Origin: Saccharopolyspora shandongensis
Lineage (GTDB): Bacteria > Actinomycetota > Actinomycetes > Mycobacteriales > Pseudonocardiaceae
Length of the DNA: 64,000 nucleotides
Direction of reading: 5' to 3'
Assembly (NCBI RefSeq): GCF_900106995.1
Contig: NZ_FNOK01000008.1
Span: forward strand, 124,001 to 188,000
Position numbers and translations under genes: made by a program. Shown in pieces: positions 36,443-43,916 of this stretch. The number at the start of each line of letters is the position of its first letter. Position 1 is the stretch's first letter. The notes under the pieces are model-generated. The model was not told the origin of the DNA. It saw nothing but the letters and a program-made list of their open reading frames with translations, and searched no databases.

Positions 36443-37417
36443 ATGCGCTCCTGTTCGACGTGCGGCGCCCAAGTCGCCCGCGGCGAGGACTTCTGCCCCA
36501 CCTGCGGCGCCTACCTGGGCTGGGACAAGGGCTCCGAGCCCGAGCCACCCGCCCCGGACCCGTCCGCGCCGACGGCACGCATCCCGGTTCCGCAAACCCC
36601 TGTCCCGGCGGCACCCGAACCACCCGCGGAACCGGTCGCCGAGCCGGAACCGGCGCAACCGGCCGCCGTGCAACCGGCGAAGCCCGTCGCGCCGCGGCCC
36701 GAGACGAATACGCCAGTAGAGGCGCCCGCCGTCGAGGGCCCGCCGTGCGGCGCGTGCGGCACTCCCAACCCGCCCGAACGGCGTTTCTGCATCCGCTGCG
36801 CCGCGCCGCTCGTCCCGGATTCCGAAGCGCCGCAATCGAATCGCGCGCGCCGCCGGCGGCGCCGGATCGATCGCGGCAAGGTGTGGCGGCGGCTCGTCGT
36901 CCTTGCCGTGCTGATCATCCTGGTGATCGGCGGCGTCCTGCTCTACCCGACGGGCCGGGAGATCGTCGAGGACGTGCTCGACAAGACCTTCGGGGCGGCG
37001 CCGATCGGCCCGGTGAGCTCCAGCGCCAGCGGCGAGATGCCCGACCACCCGCGAGGCAAGGCCGTGGACGGGCTCAGGGACGTGTACTGGGGAACCGAGC
37101 GGCCCGGGGAATGGGCCGAGTTCAATTTCGATCACCCGTTCCGGCTGGTGGGCGTGCTGGTGAGCACCGGGCCGTCGCGGAGGGACGAGGAGTTCCGCAG
37201 CCAGGCCCGGCCATCCCGGCTGGAGATCACCGCCACCAGCTCCGACGGCCGGACCCGCACCGAGACCGTCGAGGTGCCCGACAGCCCGGCCACGCACGAG
37301 GTCCGCATCAAGACCAGCGACGTGATCAAGGTCCGGGTGCGCATCGAGACGGTGACGGGTCTGACCGAGGGCAAGCACATCGCGCTGGGCGAGCTCGAGT
37401 TCTTCGGGCGCAAGTGA
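36443..37417 (+). CDS. Zinc-ribbon, single-TM, discoidin-like membrane protein (CisA-like candidate)
   Basis: A 324-residue protein. Residues 1-30 are a zinc ribbon (CSTCGAQVARGEDFCPTCGA), then a Pro/Ala-rich linker, a second zinc ribbon (CGACGTPNPPERRFCIRCAA), a basic stretch (RARRRRRRIDRGK), one membrane helix (VLAVLIILVIGGVLLY), and a C-terminal extracytoplasmic beta-sandwich like discoidin/NADase-type glycan-binding domains (HPRGKAVDGLRDVYWGTERP; WAEFNFDHPFRLVGVLVSTG). It is the last gene of the structural operon. The layout resembles CisA of Streptomyces, which couples the cytoplasmic CIS to the membrane and promotes cell death; that identity is inferred from architecture and place. Confidence 0.8.
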   Translation: MRSCSTCGAQVARGEDFCPTCGAYLGWDKGSEPEPPAPDPSAPTARIPVPQTPVPAAPEPPAEPVAEPEPAQPAAVQPAKPVAPRPETNTPVEAPAVEGPPCGACGTPNPPERRFCIRCAAPLVPDSEAPQSNRARRRRRRIDRGKVWRRLVVLAVLIILVIGGVLLYPTGREIVEDVLDKTFGAAPIGPVSSSASGEMPDHPRGKAVDGLRDVYWGTERPGEWAEFNFDHPFRLVGVLVSTGPSRRDEEFRSQARPSRLEITATSSDGRTRTETVEVPDSPATHEVRIKTSDVIKVRVRIETVTGLTEGKHIALGELEFFGRK

Positions 37418-37424
37418 GCGCCGG

Positions 37425-38222
37425 CTACTGCTCCAGGGGGCGGACGGTGAGGCTCTGCTGCGCGGTTCCGATCGGGCCCCGGGTGTCGTGCAGGACGCTG
37501 CTGGTGAGGCCCTGGCCGCGGCCGCCGAAGACGACGGTGGTGTCCAGCCCGGTCCAGCGGCCTTCCGGCTGGCGGTAGAGGTGGATCGACAGGTCGACGT
37601 TGGGGAACATCCACTTGGTCGGCTCCTGCCGCACGGCGATGCCGTTGGCCGTGTCGACGAGCGCCACGTAGGACGCCACCGGGCTGACCGGCTCGCCGGC
37701 CACCAGGTCGGTCCGGGTGGACACCCAGGCCGTGTTGCGCCCGGGCCGGGGCGTGCCGACGGGCCGGGTGTCCAGCGACGCGATGAAACCGCCCGGCCAC
37801 AGCGAGTTCATCGGCCAGGAGGCCAGCGATTCGGGGGCCGGCAGCGGATCGGGCTCGCCCCCGGCGGCCGCGCCGGTGTCCAGCTCCGCCAGGAACCACG
37901 CGCGAGCCCGGACCACGGGGCGACCGGCGATGATCGCGGTGGCCTCCACCAGCTCGATGGTGCGGCCCGGCCGGGTCGTCTCCACCTGGATCTCGAACTC
38001 GTCGAGCGCGATCTTGCCCAGGATGTCGAAGCTGATGCGGCTGATCAGCAGGTCGGGCCGACCGGCACGCGCGCGCTCGATGGCGTGGACGAGGAGCCCG
38101 CCCAGCGGGCTGAAGTGCTGCTCGTCGTTCCGCCACGCGCCGCTGGCGTGGGTGGTCGGTTTGAAGCGATGCGCGTCGAGCCGCTCGAAGTAGCTGGGCG
38201 TGCTCTCGGATGCCTCGGTCAA
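37425..38222 (-). CDS. Thioesterase-family (double hotdog) protein
   Basis: A 265-residue protein related to TesB-like acyl-CoA thioesterases: YFERLDAHRFKPTTHASGAW, HFSPLGGLLVHAIERARAGR, ISRISFDILGKIALDEFEIQ in the first hotdog and SLDTRPVGTPRPGRNTAWVS, YVALVDTANGIAV in the second, with GRWTGLDTTVVFGGRGQG near the end. A TTG start at 38222 is chosen because GGAGAGGA lies 6-7 nt before it and no ATG or GTG in frame has a comparable site. It converges with the CIS operon, 7 nt from its end, but is probably unrelated to it. Confidence 0.82.
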   Translation of the reverse strand: MTEASESTPSYFERLDAHRFKPTTHASGAWRNDEQHFSPLGGLLVHAIERARAGRPDLLISRISFDILGKIALDEFEIQVETTRPGRTIELVEATAIIAGRPVVRARAWFLAELDTGAAAGGEPDPLPAPESLASWPMNSLWPGGFIASLDTRPVGTPRPGRNTAWVSTRTDLVAGEPVSPVASYVALVDTANGIAVRQEPTKWMFPNVDLSIHLYRQPEGRWTGLDTTVVFGGRGQGLTSSVLHDTRGPIGTAQQSLTVRPLEQ

Positions 38223-38321
38223 CGCGGTCCTCTCCCCATGCTTGGCGGCGCAACTGGTCAGGACTACAGGATATGGACCGGATGGCCTAACACCTGGTGA
38301 GCATCGCCACAGCCGCACCGG

Positions 38322-38837
38322 TCAGTCGGCCGGGTCTTCGCTCGGCCGCCGCCGCTTCGGGACCTCGATCGCTTCGACGATCACGCCGACGGTGTCCTGG
38401 GTGTCGAAGTAGGCGAATCCGCCATCGCCGTCGAGGCCGTAACCGCGCCCGGACTGCAGCAGCGGGATGCCGCTGTCCCGGAAGTCCTCGATCGCCTCGG
38501 CGATCGAGTCGACGTGGAAACCGAGGTGGTGCAGCCCGTGGCCGCGCTCCCGGAGCCACTCGTGGTAGATGCTCGGCCCGCGCAGGGGCTCGATCAGTTC
38601 CACCTGCGGCCCGGTGCCGGCCAGCGCGACCCGCATCGCGAACCCGGCTGCGGCGCCCTGGTAGGTGAGGTCTTGCACCGTCTCGGGCCCGTAGGTGTAG
38701 ACGAGCCAGTCGTCCTCGCCGAGCAGCGGGCTCCAGGTTCGCATCCCGGCGCGCAGATCGGGCACCAGGATGCCCACCTGCGCGACCGGCCGGGACCGCA
38801 AGCTCGGCGGCAGGAGTTCCTTCCGCGCTGGATCCAT
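38322..38837 (-). CDS. VOC-superfamily (glyoxalase/methylmalonyl-CoA epimerase-like) protein
   Basis: A 171-residue vicinal-oxygen-chelate protein: VAQVGILVPDLRAGMRTWSP, VELIEPLRGPSIYHEWLRER, GHGLHHLGFHVDSIAEAIED, and AYFDTQDTVGVIVEAIEVP. The His of HLGFHV and the Glu of IVEAIE fit metal ligands of this superfamily, and the GxxxHHLGFHV pattern resembles methylmalonyl-CoA epimerases. The ATG at 38837 follows GAGGAGAAG. The true substrate cannot be read from sequence. Confidence 0.82.
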   Translation of the reverse strand: MDPARKELLPPSLRSRPVAQVGILVPDLRAGMRTWSPLLGEDDWLVYTYGPETVQDLTYQGAAAGFAMRVALAGTGPQVELIEPLRGPSIYHEWLRERGHGLHHLGFHVDSIAEAIEDFRDSGIPLLQSGRGYGLDGDGGFAYFDTQDTVGVIVEAIEVPKRRRPSEDPAD

Positions 38838-38949
38838 GTTCTCGCTTCTCCTCTTCGGGTTGATGGACGGCCCGCGTCCTCATTGGACAGATCGCGGGCG
38901 CGGGGAAAACCGGATGCCCGTGGCGGGAGCCGCTCGCTACCGTCACGCC

Positions 38950-39771
38950 ATGACCGAAGGTGATCTCGTCCCCGATTGGCTGCGGCTCAACCGCGCGAAC
39001 TGGGACGACCGCGTGGGAATCCACTCCGCCAGCGACTTCTACGACCTCTCCGCGTTCCGGGCCGGCGCCTCGACCCTGCGGTCGTTCGAGCGCGCCGAGG
39101 CAGGTGACGTGTCCGGGCGCAGGCTGCTGCACCTGCAGTGCCACATGGGTCAGGACACTCTGTCCTGGGCCCGGCTCGGCGCCGACACCACCGGCCTGGA
39201 CTTCTCCGAGCCGGCCATCCGCACCGCCCGCACGCTCGCCGAGGACACCCGGCTGTCCGGGCGCGCCCGCTTCGTCGTCGCGGATGTCCACGAGGCCAGG
39301 ACAGCCCTCCAGGAACAGCGCTTCGACATCGTCTACACCGGCATAGGCGCGCTCGTGTGGCTGCCCGACCTGGACCGCTGGGCGCAGATCGTCGCCTCGC
39401 TGCTGAACCCGGGCGGTTTCCTCTACCTCGTGGAACTTCACCCGTTCAGCGACGTGCTCGGCGAGGACGGTCGCGCGGTGGAGCACGACTACTTCGACAC
39501 GCGAGGCCTGCACATCGACCACCCGCACACCTACACGGGAGGCCCGGCGCTCACCCACACCCGCTCGGTGCAATGGCATCACCCGCTCGGCGAGGTGCTC
39601 ACCGCACTGGCGAACGCGGGACTGCGCTTGGACTTCCTGCACGAGCACGACGTCACGTTGTTCCAGCGCTTCCCGGTGCTGGAGCAGCGCGGTGACGAGT
39701 TCCGCTTCCCCGAAGGCCATGCGCGCGTCCCCCTGCTGTACTCGCTGCGGGCAACCCGTCCGGACACCTGA
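38950..39771 (+). CDS. Class I SAM-dependent methyltransferase
   Basis: A 273-residue methyltransferase. The SAM-binding motif I is LLHLQCHMGQDTLSWARLGA, slightly unusual (LQCHMGQD instead of GxGxG), followed by VTGLDFSEPAI-like motif II (DTTGLDFSEPAIRTARTLAE), FVVADVHEA and FDIVYTGIGALVWLPDLDRW. The LHLQCHxGQDTLS variant is common in an actinobacterial subgroup. It stands alone, divergent from the VOC gene. The substrate is unknown. Confidence 0.88.
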   Translation: MTEGDLVPDWLRLNRANWDDRVGIHSASDFYDLSAFRAGASTLRSFERAEAGDVSGRRLLHLQCHMGQDTLSWARLGADTTGLDFSEPAIRTARTLAEDTRLSGRARFVVADVHEARTALQEQRFDIVYTGIGALVWLPDLDRWAQIVASLLNPGGFLYLVELHPFSDVLGEDGRAVEHDYFDTRGLHIDHPHTYTGGPALTHTRSVQWHHPLGEVLTALANAGLRLDFLHEHDVTLFQRFPVLEQRGDEFRFPEGHARVPLLYSLRATRPDT

Positions 39772-39819
39772 TCCCGGCGGGCGCCGACCGGTCCCGGCCG
39801 GCGCCCGTCGGCTCCCGGG

Positions 39820-41166
39820 TCAGGCGGTCGCGACGCGCTCGGGTTGCGACCTGTCGGCCCGGACGCCGGCGGTCTCGTGCAGCCGCCACGCGGACACGAA
39901 CGTCACCAGCCCCATCAAGACCAGGAACACCGAAATCGAGGCGGATGTGCCGGTCGTGGCGAACAGCGTCGTCATGAGGAACGGCGTGCCACCGCTGACC
40001 ACGATCGCGCCCAGCTGGTAGGCCAGGGACGCGCCGGAGTAGCGGATCCGCGGCGGGAACAACTCCGCGAGATACGCGGCGAGCGGACCGTAGGTCAGGG
40101 CGGAGCCGATCAGGCCGACCGTGGTGGCGATCGCGATCAGCGGCAGCGATGCGGTGTCGACCAACCAGAAGAGCGGGAATCCCCAGAGCGCGACCAAGCC
40201 GGAGCCGGCGAGGATCAGCGGCCGGCGGCCGAACCGGTCCGACAGCGCACCGCTGATCAAGATCGCGAACACCATCACACCGGTCGCCACCAGTGAAATC
40301 ATCAGCAGCGGCGTCCGGGCCACGCCGAGGTTTCGGGTCGCGTAGTCCAGCAGGCCTGAGATGCACGCGTAGAAGATGGCGTTGGTGGCGAACAGCAGAC
40401 CGGTGCCGAGCAGCACGATCCGCTTGTGGTTGCGCAGCACCTCCGACAGCGGCGCCTGCTCGACCGCCTCCGAGTTGGCCTTGCGCTGCTGCTCCAGCTG
40501 CCGGTAGACGGGACCGTCCTCGACCTTGAGCTGGATGTAGAGCACCACCGGTGCCAGCACCGCGCTGGCCAGGAACGGGATTCGCCAGCCCCACGAAGCG
40601 AACTGCTCGGTGCTGGTGGCGGCGGTGACGGCCAGGAACACCACGTTGCCCAGGATCACGCCCAGCGGCACGCCCATCTGCCCGAACGTGCCGGCGAAGC
40701 CGCGGCGCCTGGGTTCGGCGTTCTCGGTCAGCAGCAGCACGATCCCGCCCCACTGTCCGCCGACGGCGATGCCTTGCAGGAAGCGCAGCACCACCAGCGC
40801 GAGCGGCGCCAGCACGCCGACGGTGCTGCTGGCGGGCAGCAGGCCGATGAGGAACGTCGCCGATCCCATCATCATCAGGCAGATCACGACGGCGCGTTTC
40901 CGGCCCACCTTGTCGCCCAGGTTGCCGAAGATCAGCCCGCCGATCGGGCGCGCGACGAAGCCGGCCCAGAACGTCGCGAACGACAGCAGCACCCCCACCA
41001 GCGGCGAAGCGCCGGGGAAGAACAGCGGTCCGAACACCAGCGCTGCCGCGGTGGCGTAGATGAAGAAGTCGTACCACTCGATGGAGCTGGCGATCAGGCC
41101 GGCGGCCATCAGCCTGCGGCGGGCTCTGAGATCCGGTGCCTCGGTCGTTGCGGCGTTCTGCGCCAT
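39820..41166 (-). CDS. MFS transporter, metabolite:H+ symporter (MHS) family
   Basis: A 448-residue membrane protein with 12 likely helices. MHS/shikimate-type hallmarks are IEWYDFFIYATAAALVFGPL in helix 1, FARPIGG-like FVARPIGGLIFGNLGDKVGR, RFLQGIAVGGQWGGIVLLL, and GWRIPFLASAVLAPV. Such transporters import carboxylates and related compounds by proton symport. GAGGTGA precedes the ATG at 41166. A ~200-nt conserved element lies just upstream in the same transcript as the SDR gene, so import and catabolism are probably co-regulated. Confidence 0.92.
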   Translation of the reverse strand: MAQNAATTEAPDLRARRRLMAAGLIASSIEWYDFFIYATAAALVFGPLFFPGASPLVGVLLSFATFWAGFVARPIGGLIFGNLGDKVGRKRAVVICLMMMGSATFLIGLLPASSTVGVLAPLALVVLRFLQGIAVGGQWGGIVLLLTENAEPRRRGFAGTFGQMGVPLGVILGNVVFLAVTAATSTEQFASWGWRIPFLASAVLAPVVLYIQLKVEDGPVYRQLEQQRKANSEAVEQAPLSEVLRNHKRIVLLGTGLLFATNAIFYACISGLLDYATRNLGVARTPLLMISLVATGVMVFAILISGALSDRFGRRPLILAGSGLVALWGFPLFWLVDTASLPLIAIATTVGLIGSALTYGPLAAYLAELFPPRIRYSGASLAYQLGAIVVSGGTPFLMTTLFATTGTSASISVFLVLMGLVTFVSAWRLHETAGVRADRSQPERVATA

Positions 41167-41204
41167 GGTCGGTCACCTCGTTGTGAGTAGGAAGTGATTT
41201 CTTC

Positions 41205-41424
41205 AATGTGCTTGCGTGGCGGTGCGGGTGGCGGCCCCCCTGCGGGAGTTACGGCCGCCGCCTGGACTCCGGGATCCCCGACTTGTGTATGACCAATACG
41301 CGGCATCGGGGCTGTCCTCGCCAAGAGCCCAGGGGCGGGCCGCTGCCTGAGAACCCGCGGCGGTGCAAGCTGAGTCCCACACCGCATGCGGCTGACGCCG
41401 CATTCTCGAAGGACCGCTGAGGAA
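41205..41424 (-). ncRNA. Intercistronic conserved element, copy A (candidate cis-regulatory RNA or repeat)
   Basis: About 210 nt between the SDR stop and the transporter start, ending about 40 nt before that start. Read on the minus strand it matches copy B (46104-46320) over nearly its whole length, including TAACTCCCGCAGGGGGGCCG and CAAGTCGGGGATCCC-like segments. A stem reads ATGCGGC/GCCGCAT here and AAGCGGC/GCCGCTT in copy B, a compensatory change. It may be a structured RNA leader of the transporter gene, or a dispersed repeat. Confidence 0.6.
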
Positions 41425-41493
41425 CTGATTTCGAAGCGCGTTCGGGTAGCACGCGTCCGGTGGGCGCGGCGTCATCGAGAGATTCGTTGCCGA

Positions 41494-42231
41494 TCAGGCC
41501 ATGTGCAGGCCGCCGTTGACGTGGATGACCTCGCCCTGCACGAAAGCGGCGGCGGAACCGCACAGGAAGGCCACCACGGAGGCGACCTCGCCGGGCTTGC
41601 CGAGTCGGCCCATCGGGGTGGCCGCGATCAGGTCCCCGCCCTTGGCGGCGACGAGGTCGTTCGTCATCGGCGTTTCGATGATCCCGGGCGAAACCACGTT
41701 GATCCGCGCGCGGTCGCCCAGTTCCCAGGCCAGACTTCGGGAGAAGGACAGCAGCGCGCCCTTGGTGGCGGCGTAGTGGGCGTGCCGCGCGCTGCCGCGG
41801 TGCCCGGCGACGGAGGCGATGGGCACGATCGAGCCGCCGCGGTTGAGGTGCGGCAGGGCCGCGCGGACGAGGAAGAAGACGCCGTCGAGGTTGATCGACA
41901 CGACGCGGTGCCACTGCTCGTCGGTCATCTCGGCGACCGGCTGCTCGGGGTAGATCCCGGCGGCGGGAACCAGGTGGTCGATGCCGCCGAACCGCTCGAC
42001 CGCGAACCGGACGAACTCGTCGTTGGCGGCGGAGGAAGCGGCGTCGAGCACGAAGGTGGCGGTCCGGGCACCGGTTGGATCCAGCGTCGCCGCCAGCTCG
42101 CGCAGGGCTTCCCCGTCGAGATCGCCGAGCACGAGGTTCGCGCCCGCGTCGAAGAACTGCCGGGCGATCTCGCGGGCGATGGAACCGCCCGCCCCGGAGA
42201 GCACCAGAGTTTTTCCTTGGAAATCAGTCAT
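41494..42231 (-). CDS. Short-chain dehydrogenase/reductase (SDR)
   Basis: A 245-residue classical SDR: NAD(P)-binding LVLSGAGGSIAREIARQFFD, acidic residue in LVLGDLDGEAL (favouring NAD), LVPAAGIYPEQPV in place of NNAG, catalytic Ser in PIASVAGHRG, and YAATK with Tyr and Lys. It ends with VNGGLHMA. The start overlaps the end of the GntR gene by 8 nt, so the two are co-translated. In this cluster it could oxidise the alcohol precursor of the keto substrate used by the E1/E2 complex (inference). Confidence 0.92.
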   Translation of the reverse strand: MTDFQGKTLVLSGAGGSIAREIARQFFDAGANLVLGDLDGEALRELAATLDPTGARTATFVLDAASSAANDEFVRFAVERFGGIDHLVPAAGIYPEQPVAEMTDEQWHRVVSINLDGVFFLVRAALPHLNRGGSIVPIASVAGHRGSARHAHYAATKGALLSFSRSLAWELGDRARINVVSPGIIETPMTNDLVAAKGGDLIAATPMGRLGKPGEVASVVAFLCGSAAAFVQGEVIHVNGGLHMA

Positions 42232-42898
42232 GTTCGTCCTCGGCGAAGAGTTCTGGGTGCTTGGCCAGTTCCAGGCGGGTGCGCCGGATGTGGCCGGTGA
42301 GGAAGCGCTCTGCGTCGACGCCGTCGGCGCGCTTGACCGCTTCGATGATGAGCCGGTGCTCGAAGTTGATGAGCTGGTGCCCCGCCGAGTCGATGACCCG
42401 CGCGTAGGCACGCCGGTAGTGCTGGGTGGTGTTCCAGAAGCGGTGCACCATCGAGGTGAGCTCGCGGTTGCCGCATCCGGCGTAGGTCGCCAGGTGCAGT
42501 TCGCGGTCCAGCAGCAGGAACCGGTCGACGTCGGTGTTGTCCTCGATCTCGTCCTGGATCCGCTCCATGCGGGCGATGTCGCCGGCGGTGAGGTTCGGGA
42601 CGCTCTCGCTGAGCGCGAGCGGTTCGATGCGTTCGCGGATCTTGTAGATCCCCTCGCACTCGTTCATGTCCAGTTTGGACACCCAGGCGCCGGTGTTGGA
42701 CTTCAGCACCGCGAGTCCTTCGGCGGCCAGGATCCGCAGCGCCTCGCGGACCGGCAACCGGCTGGCGCCGAGCCGGGCGGCCACGTCCTCCTGCCGGATC
42801 CGCGTGCCGGGCGCCAGTTCCCCGTTGAGGATCATGCTCCGCAGGTGCTCGGCGACCCGCTGGCTCGCCACCGTCGACGCCGTTGCCTTCTCGGACAC
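42224..42898 (-). CDS. GntR-family (FCD-type) transcriptional regulator
   Basis: A 224-residue regulator. The N-terminal winged helix has VAEHLRSMILNGELAPGTRI, RQEDVAARLGASRLPVREAL and RILAAEGLAVLK, the GntR signature. The C-terminal all-helical FCD domain has IRERIEPLALSESV, LDRELHLATYAGCGN and HRLIIEAVKRADG with His/Asp metal-ligand positions, so it probably senses a small carboxylate. Start is GTG at 42898 with GAGGAGAG upstream. The GGATCC-centred palindromes in the divergent promoter region are its likely operators. Confidence 0.92.
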   Translation of the reverse strand: MSEKATASTVASQRVAEHLRSMILNGELAPGTRIRQEDVAARLGASRLPVREALRILAAEGLAVLKSNTGAWVSKLDMNECEGIYKIRERIEPLALSESVPNLTAGDIARMERIQDEIEDNTDVDRFLLLDRELHLATYAGCGNRELTSMVHRFWNTTQHYRRAYARVIDSAGHQLINFEHRLIIEAVKRADGVDAERFLTGHIRRTRLELAKHPELFAEDEHD

Positions 42899-42917
42899 GA
42901 TCTCTCCTCAGTGTTCT

Positions 42918-43463
42918 CTAGCCCTGTTCTTCCCGCTGAGGTTGCCATAGCAGAACCGGGGCGTTTTCCTCGTAGGCCTTTCCGTCCGGGTAGGACACCA
43001 GCTCCAGCTGCATGCCCCAGGGCGTCAGGAAGTACACCCACCGCTGGCCCGCGCTGGCGCCGGAGCTGGTCGTGGGCTCGCCCAGCACGCGAACGCCGTG
43101 GCTACGCAGGTGCGCGACGGCCGCGTCGAGGTCGGTGACGTAGAAGGCCAGGTGGTGGCCCCCGACGTCGCTGTTGCGCGGCTGGGCCGTGCGCTGGTCC
43201 GGCGCTTCGTACTCGAAGATCTCGAAGTTGGGGCCGTTGGCGCACCGGAAGAACCGCAGTTCCCGCATCACGGTGCGGGGATGCACGTCCAGGTGCTCGG
43301 CCATCCATTCGCCGTCGGAGCGGAACGGGCCCAGGGAGTACACCAGCTCGCAGCCGATCACGTCCACGAAGAACCTGGTGGCCTCTTCCAGGTCGGGCAC
43401 CGTGAATCCGACGTGCTCGACACCGGCCAGGCCGGGCAGCCCGCCGGGGCGCGGTCCGGGCAT
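42918..43463 (-). CDS. VOC-superfamily dioxygenase-like protein
   Basis: A 181-residue glyoxalase/bleomycin-resistance-fold protein: LAGVEHVGFTVPDLEEATRF, GCELVYSLGPFRSDGEWMAE, GHHLAFYVTDLDAAVAHLRS, and MQLELVSYPDGKAYE. His of EHVGF, His of HHLAF and Glu of QLELV are the expected metal ligands. The ATG at 43463 is chosen because GGAGG lies 11 nt before it; ATG 43472 is nearly on that site and ATG 43499 lies within the operator palindrome. It is the first gene of the minus-strand operon (VOC-GntR-SDR-element-transporter). Confidence 0.85.
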   Translation of the reverse strand: MPGPRPGGLPGLAGVEHVGFTVPDLEEATRFFVDVIGCELVYSLGPFRSDGEWMAEHLDVHPRTVMRELRFFRCANGPNFEIFEYEAPDQRTAQPRNSDVGGHHLAFYVTDLDAAVAHLRSHGVRVLGEPTTSSGASAGQRWVYFLTPWGMQLELVSYPDGKAYEENAPVLLWQPQREEQG

Positions 43464-43495
43464 CGCGACCATCACCTCCACATCGAGGGGAACGA

Positions 43496-43511
43496 CCATT
43501 GGATCCAATGG
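43496..43511. promoter_or_regulatory. Candidate GntR operator 1
   Basis: The perfect 16-bp palindrome CCATTGGATCCAATGG lies 33 bp before the chosen VOC start. The same GGATCC-centred motif occurs twice near the divergent E1 promoter. Site size and the divergent layout fit a GntR-family dimer. Confidence 0.65.
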
Positions 43512-43628
43512 CGAAGTTGCGACAAGTTTCAGCCAGCACCAACGACCTGTCAATACGCAGTTTCAAGGGGCGTTTCAGAGCGAGGCGCGGGCACGCGTGA
43601 GCCACGCCCACCTGGAACACAGGGCGCC

Positions 43629-43692
43629 GATTTCGCGCGAAATCACCACTCCACGCGGCGACGAGGTGGCGATTTCGCGCGAAATCGCCACC
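43629..43692. repeat. Pair of GATTTCGCGCGAAATC palindromes
   Basis: A perfect 16-bp palindrome at 43629-43644 and a perfect 28-bp palindrome at 43665-43692, which has the same 16-bp core with GGTGGC/GCCACC outer arms. They lie in the divergent promoter region between the VOC and E1 genes. They may be a dispersed repeat, a bidirectional terminator/insulator, or protein sites. Confidence 0.85.
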
Positions 43693-43763
43693 GGCGCCAG
43701 GGCCCGGGCGCCCCTTGGGATGACCTTGCGCGGAGCCCTCCGGAACGACCCCTTAGGCGGATC

Positions 43764-43829
43764 TTGAACCACGCCCTCGCTGACTTAGGACTTGAAAATG
43801 GATCCAATCGATGCCACCGTTGGATCCAT
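43764..43829 (+). promoter_or_regulatory. E1 promoter with two candidate GntR operators
   Basis: A -35-like TTGAAC (43764-43769) is followed 16 bp later by a -10-like TAGGAC (43786-43791). Just downstream are two imperfect copies of the operator, ATGGATCCAAT (43798-43808) and TTGGATCCAT (43820-43829), whose GGATCC centres are 22 bp apart, two helical turns. A repressor bound here would block early transcription. Confidence 0.55.
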
Positions 43830-43916
43830 CTTCCGCCCGCCGCGCCGATAGCCGCGGCCGGCGCCCCGCCATCCCTGAAGGACGCCCGGCCCCGCCGGGT
43901 CGCACAGGAGAGTGCC

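Noticed and set aside
41208-41420. Small protein gene (GIPDLCM... peptide) within the intercistronic element
   Set aside because: The frame is interrupted by stops in the second copy, differences between copies do not look protein-preserving, and it is antisense to the operon; an RNA or repeat explanation fits better.
43098-43916. N-terminal extension of the E1 frame to 998 residues
   Set aside because: It would cover the whole divergent promoter, palindromes and the opposite VOC gene; the ATG at 43917 has a good ribosome site and matches the E1 alpha N-terminus.
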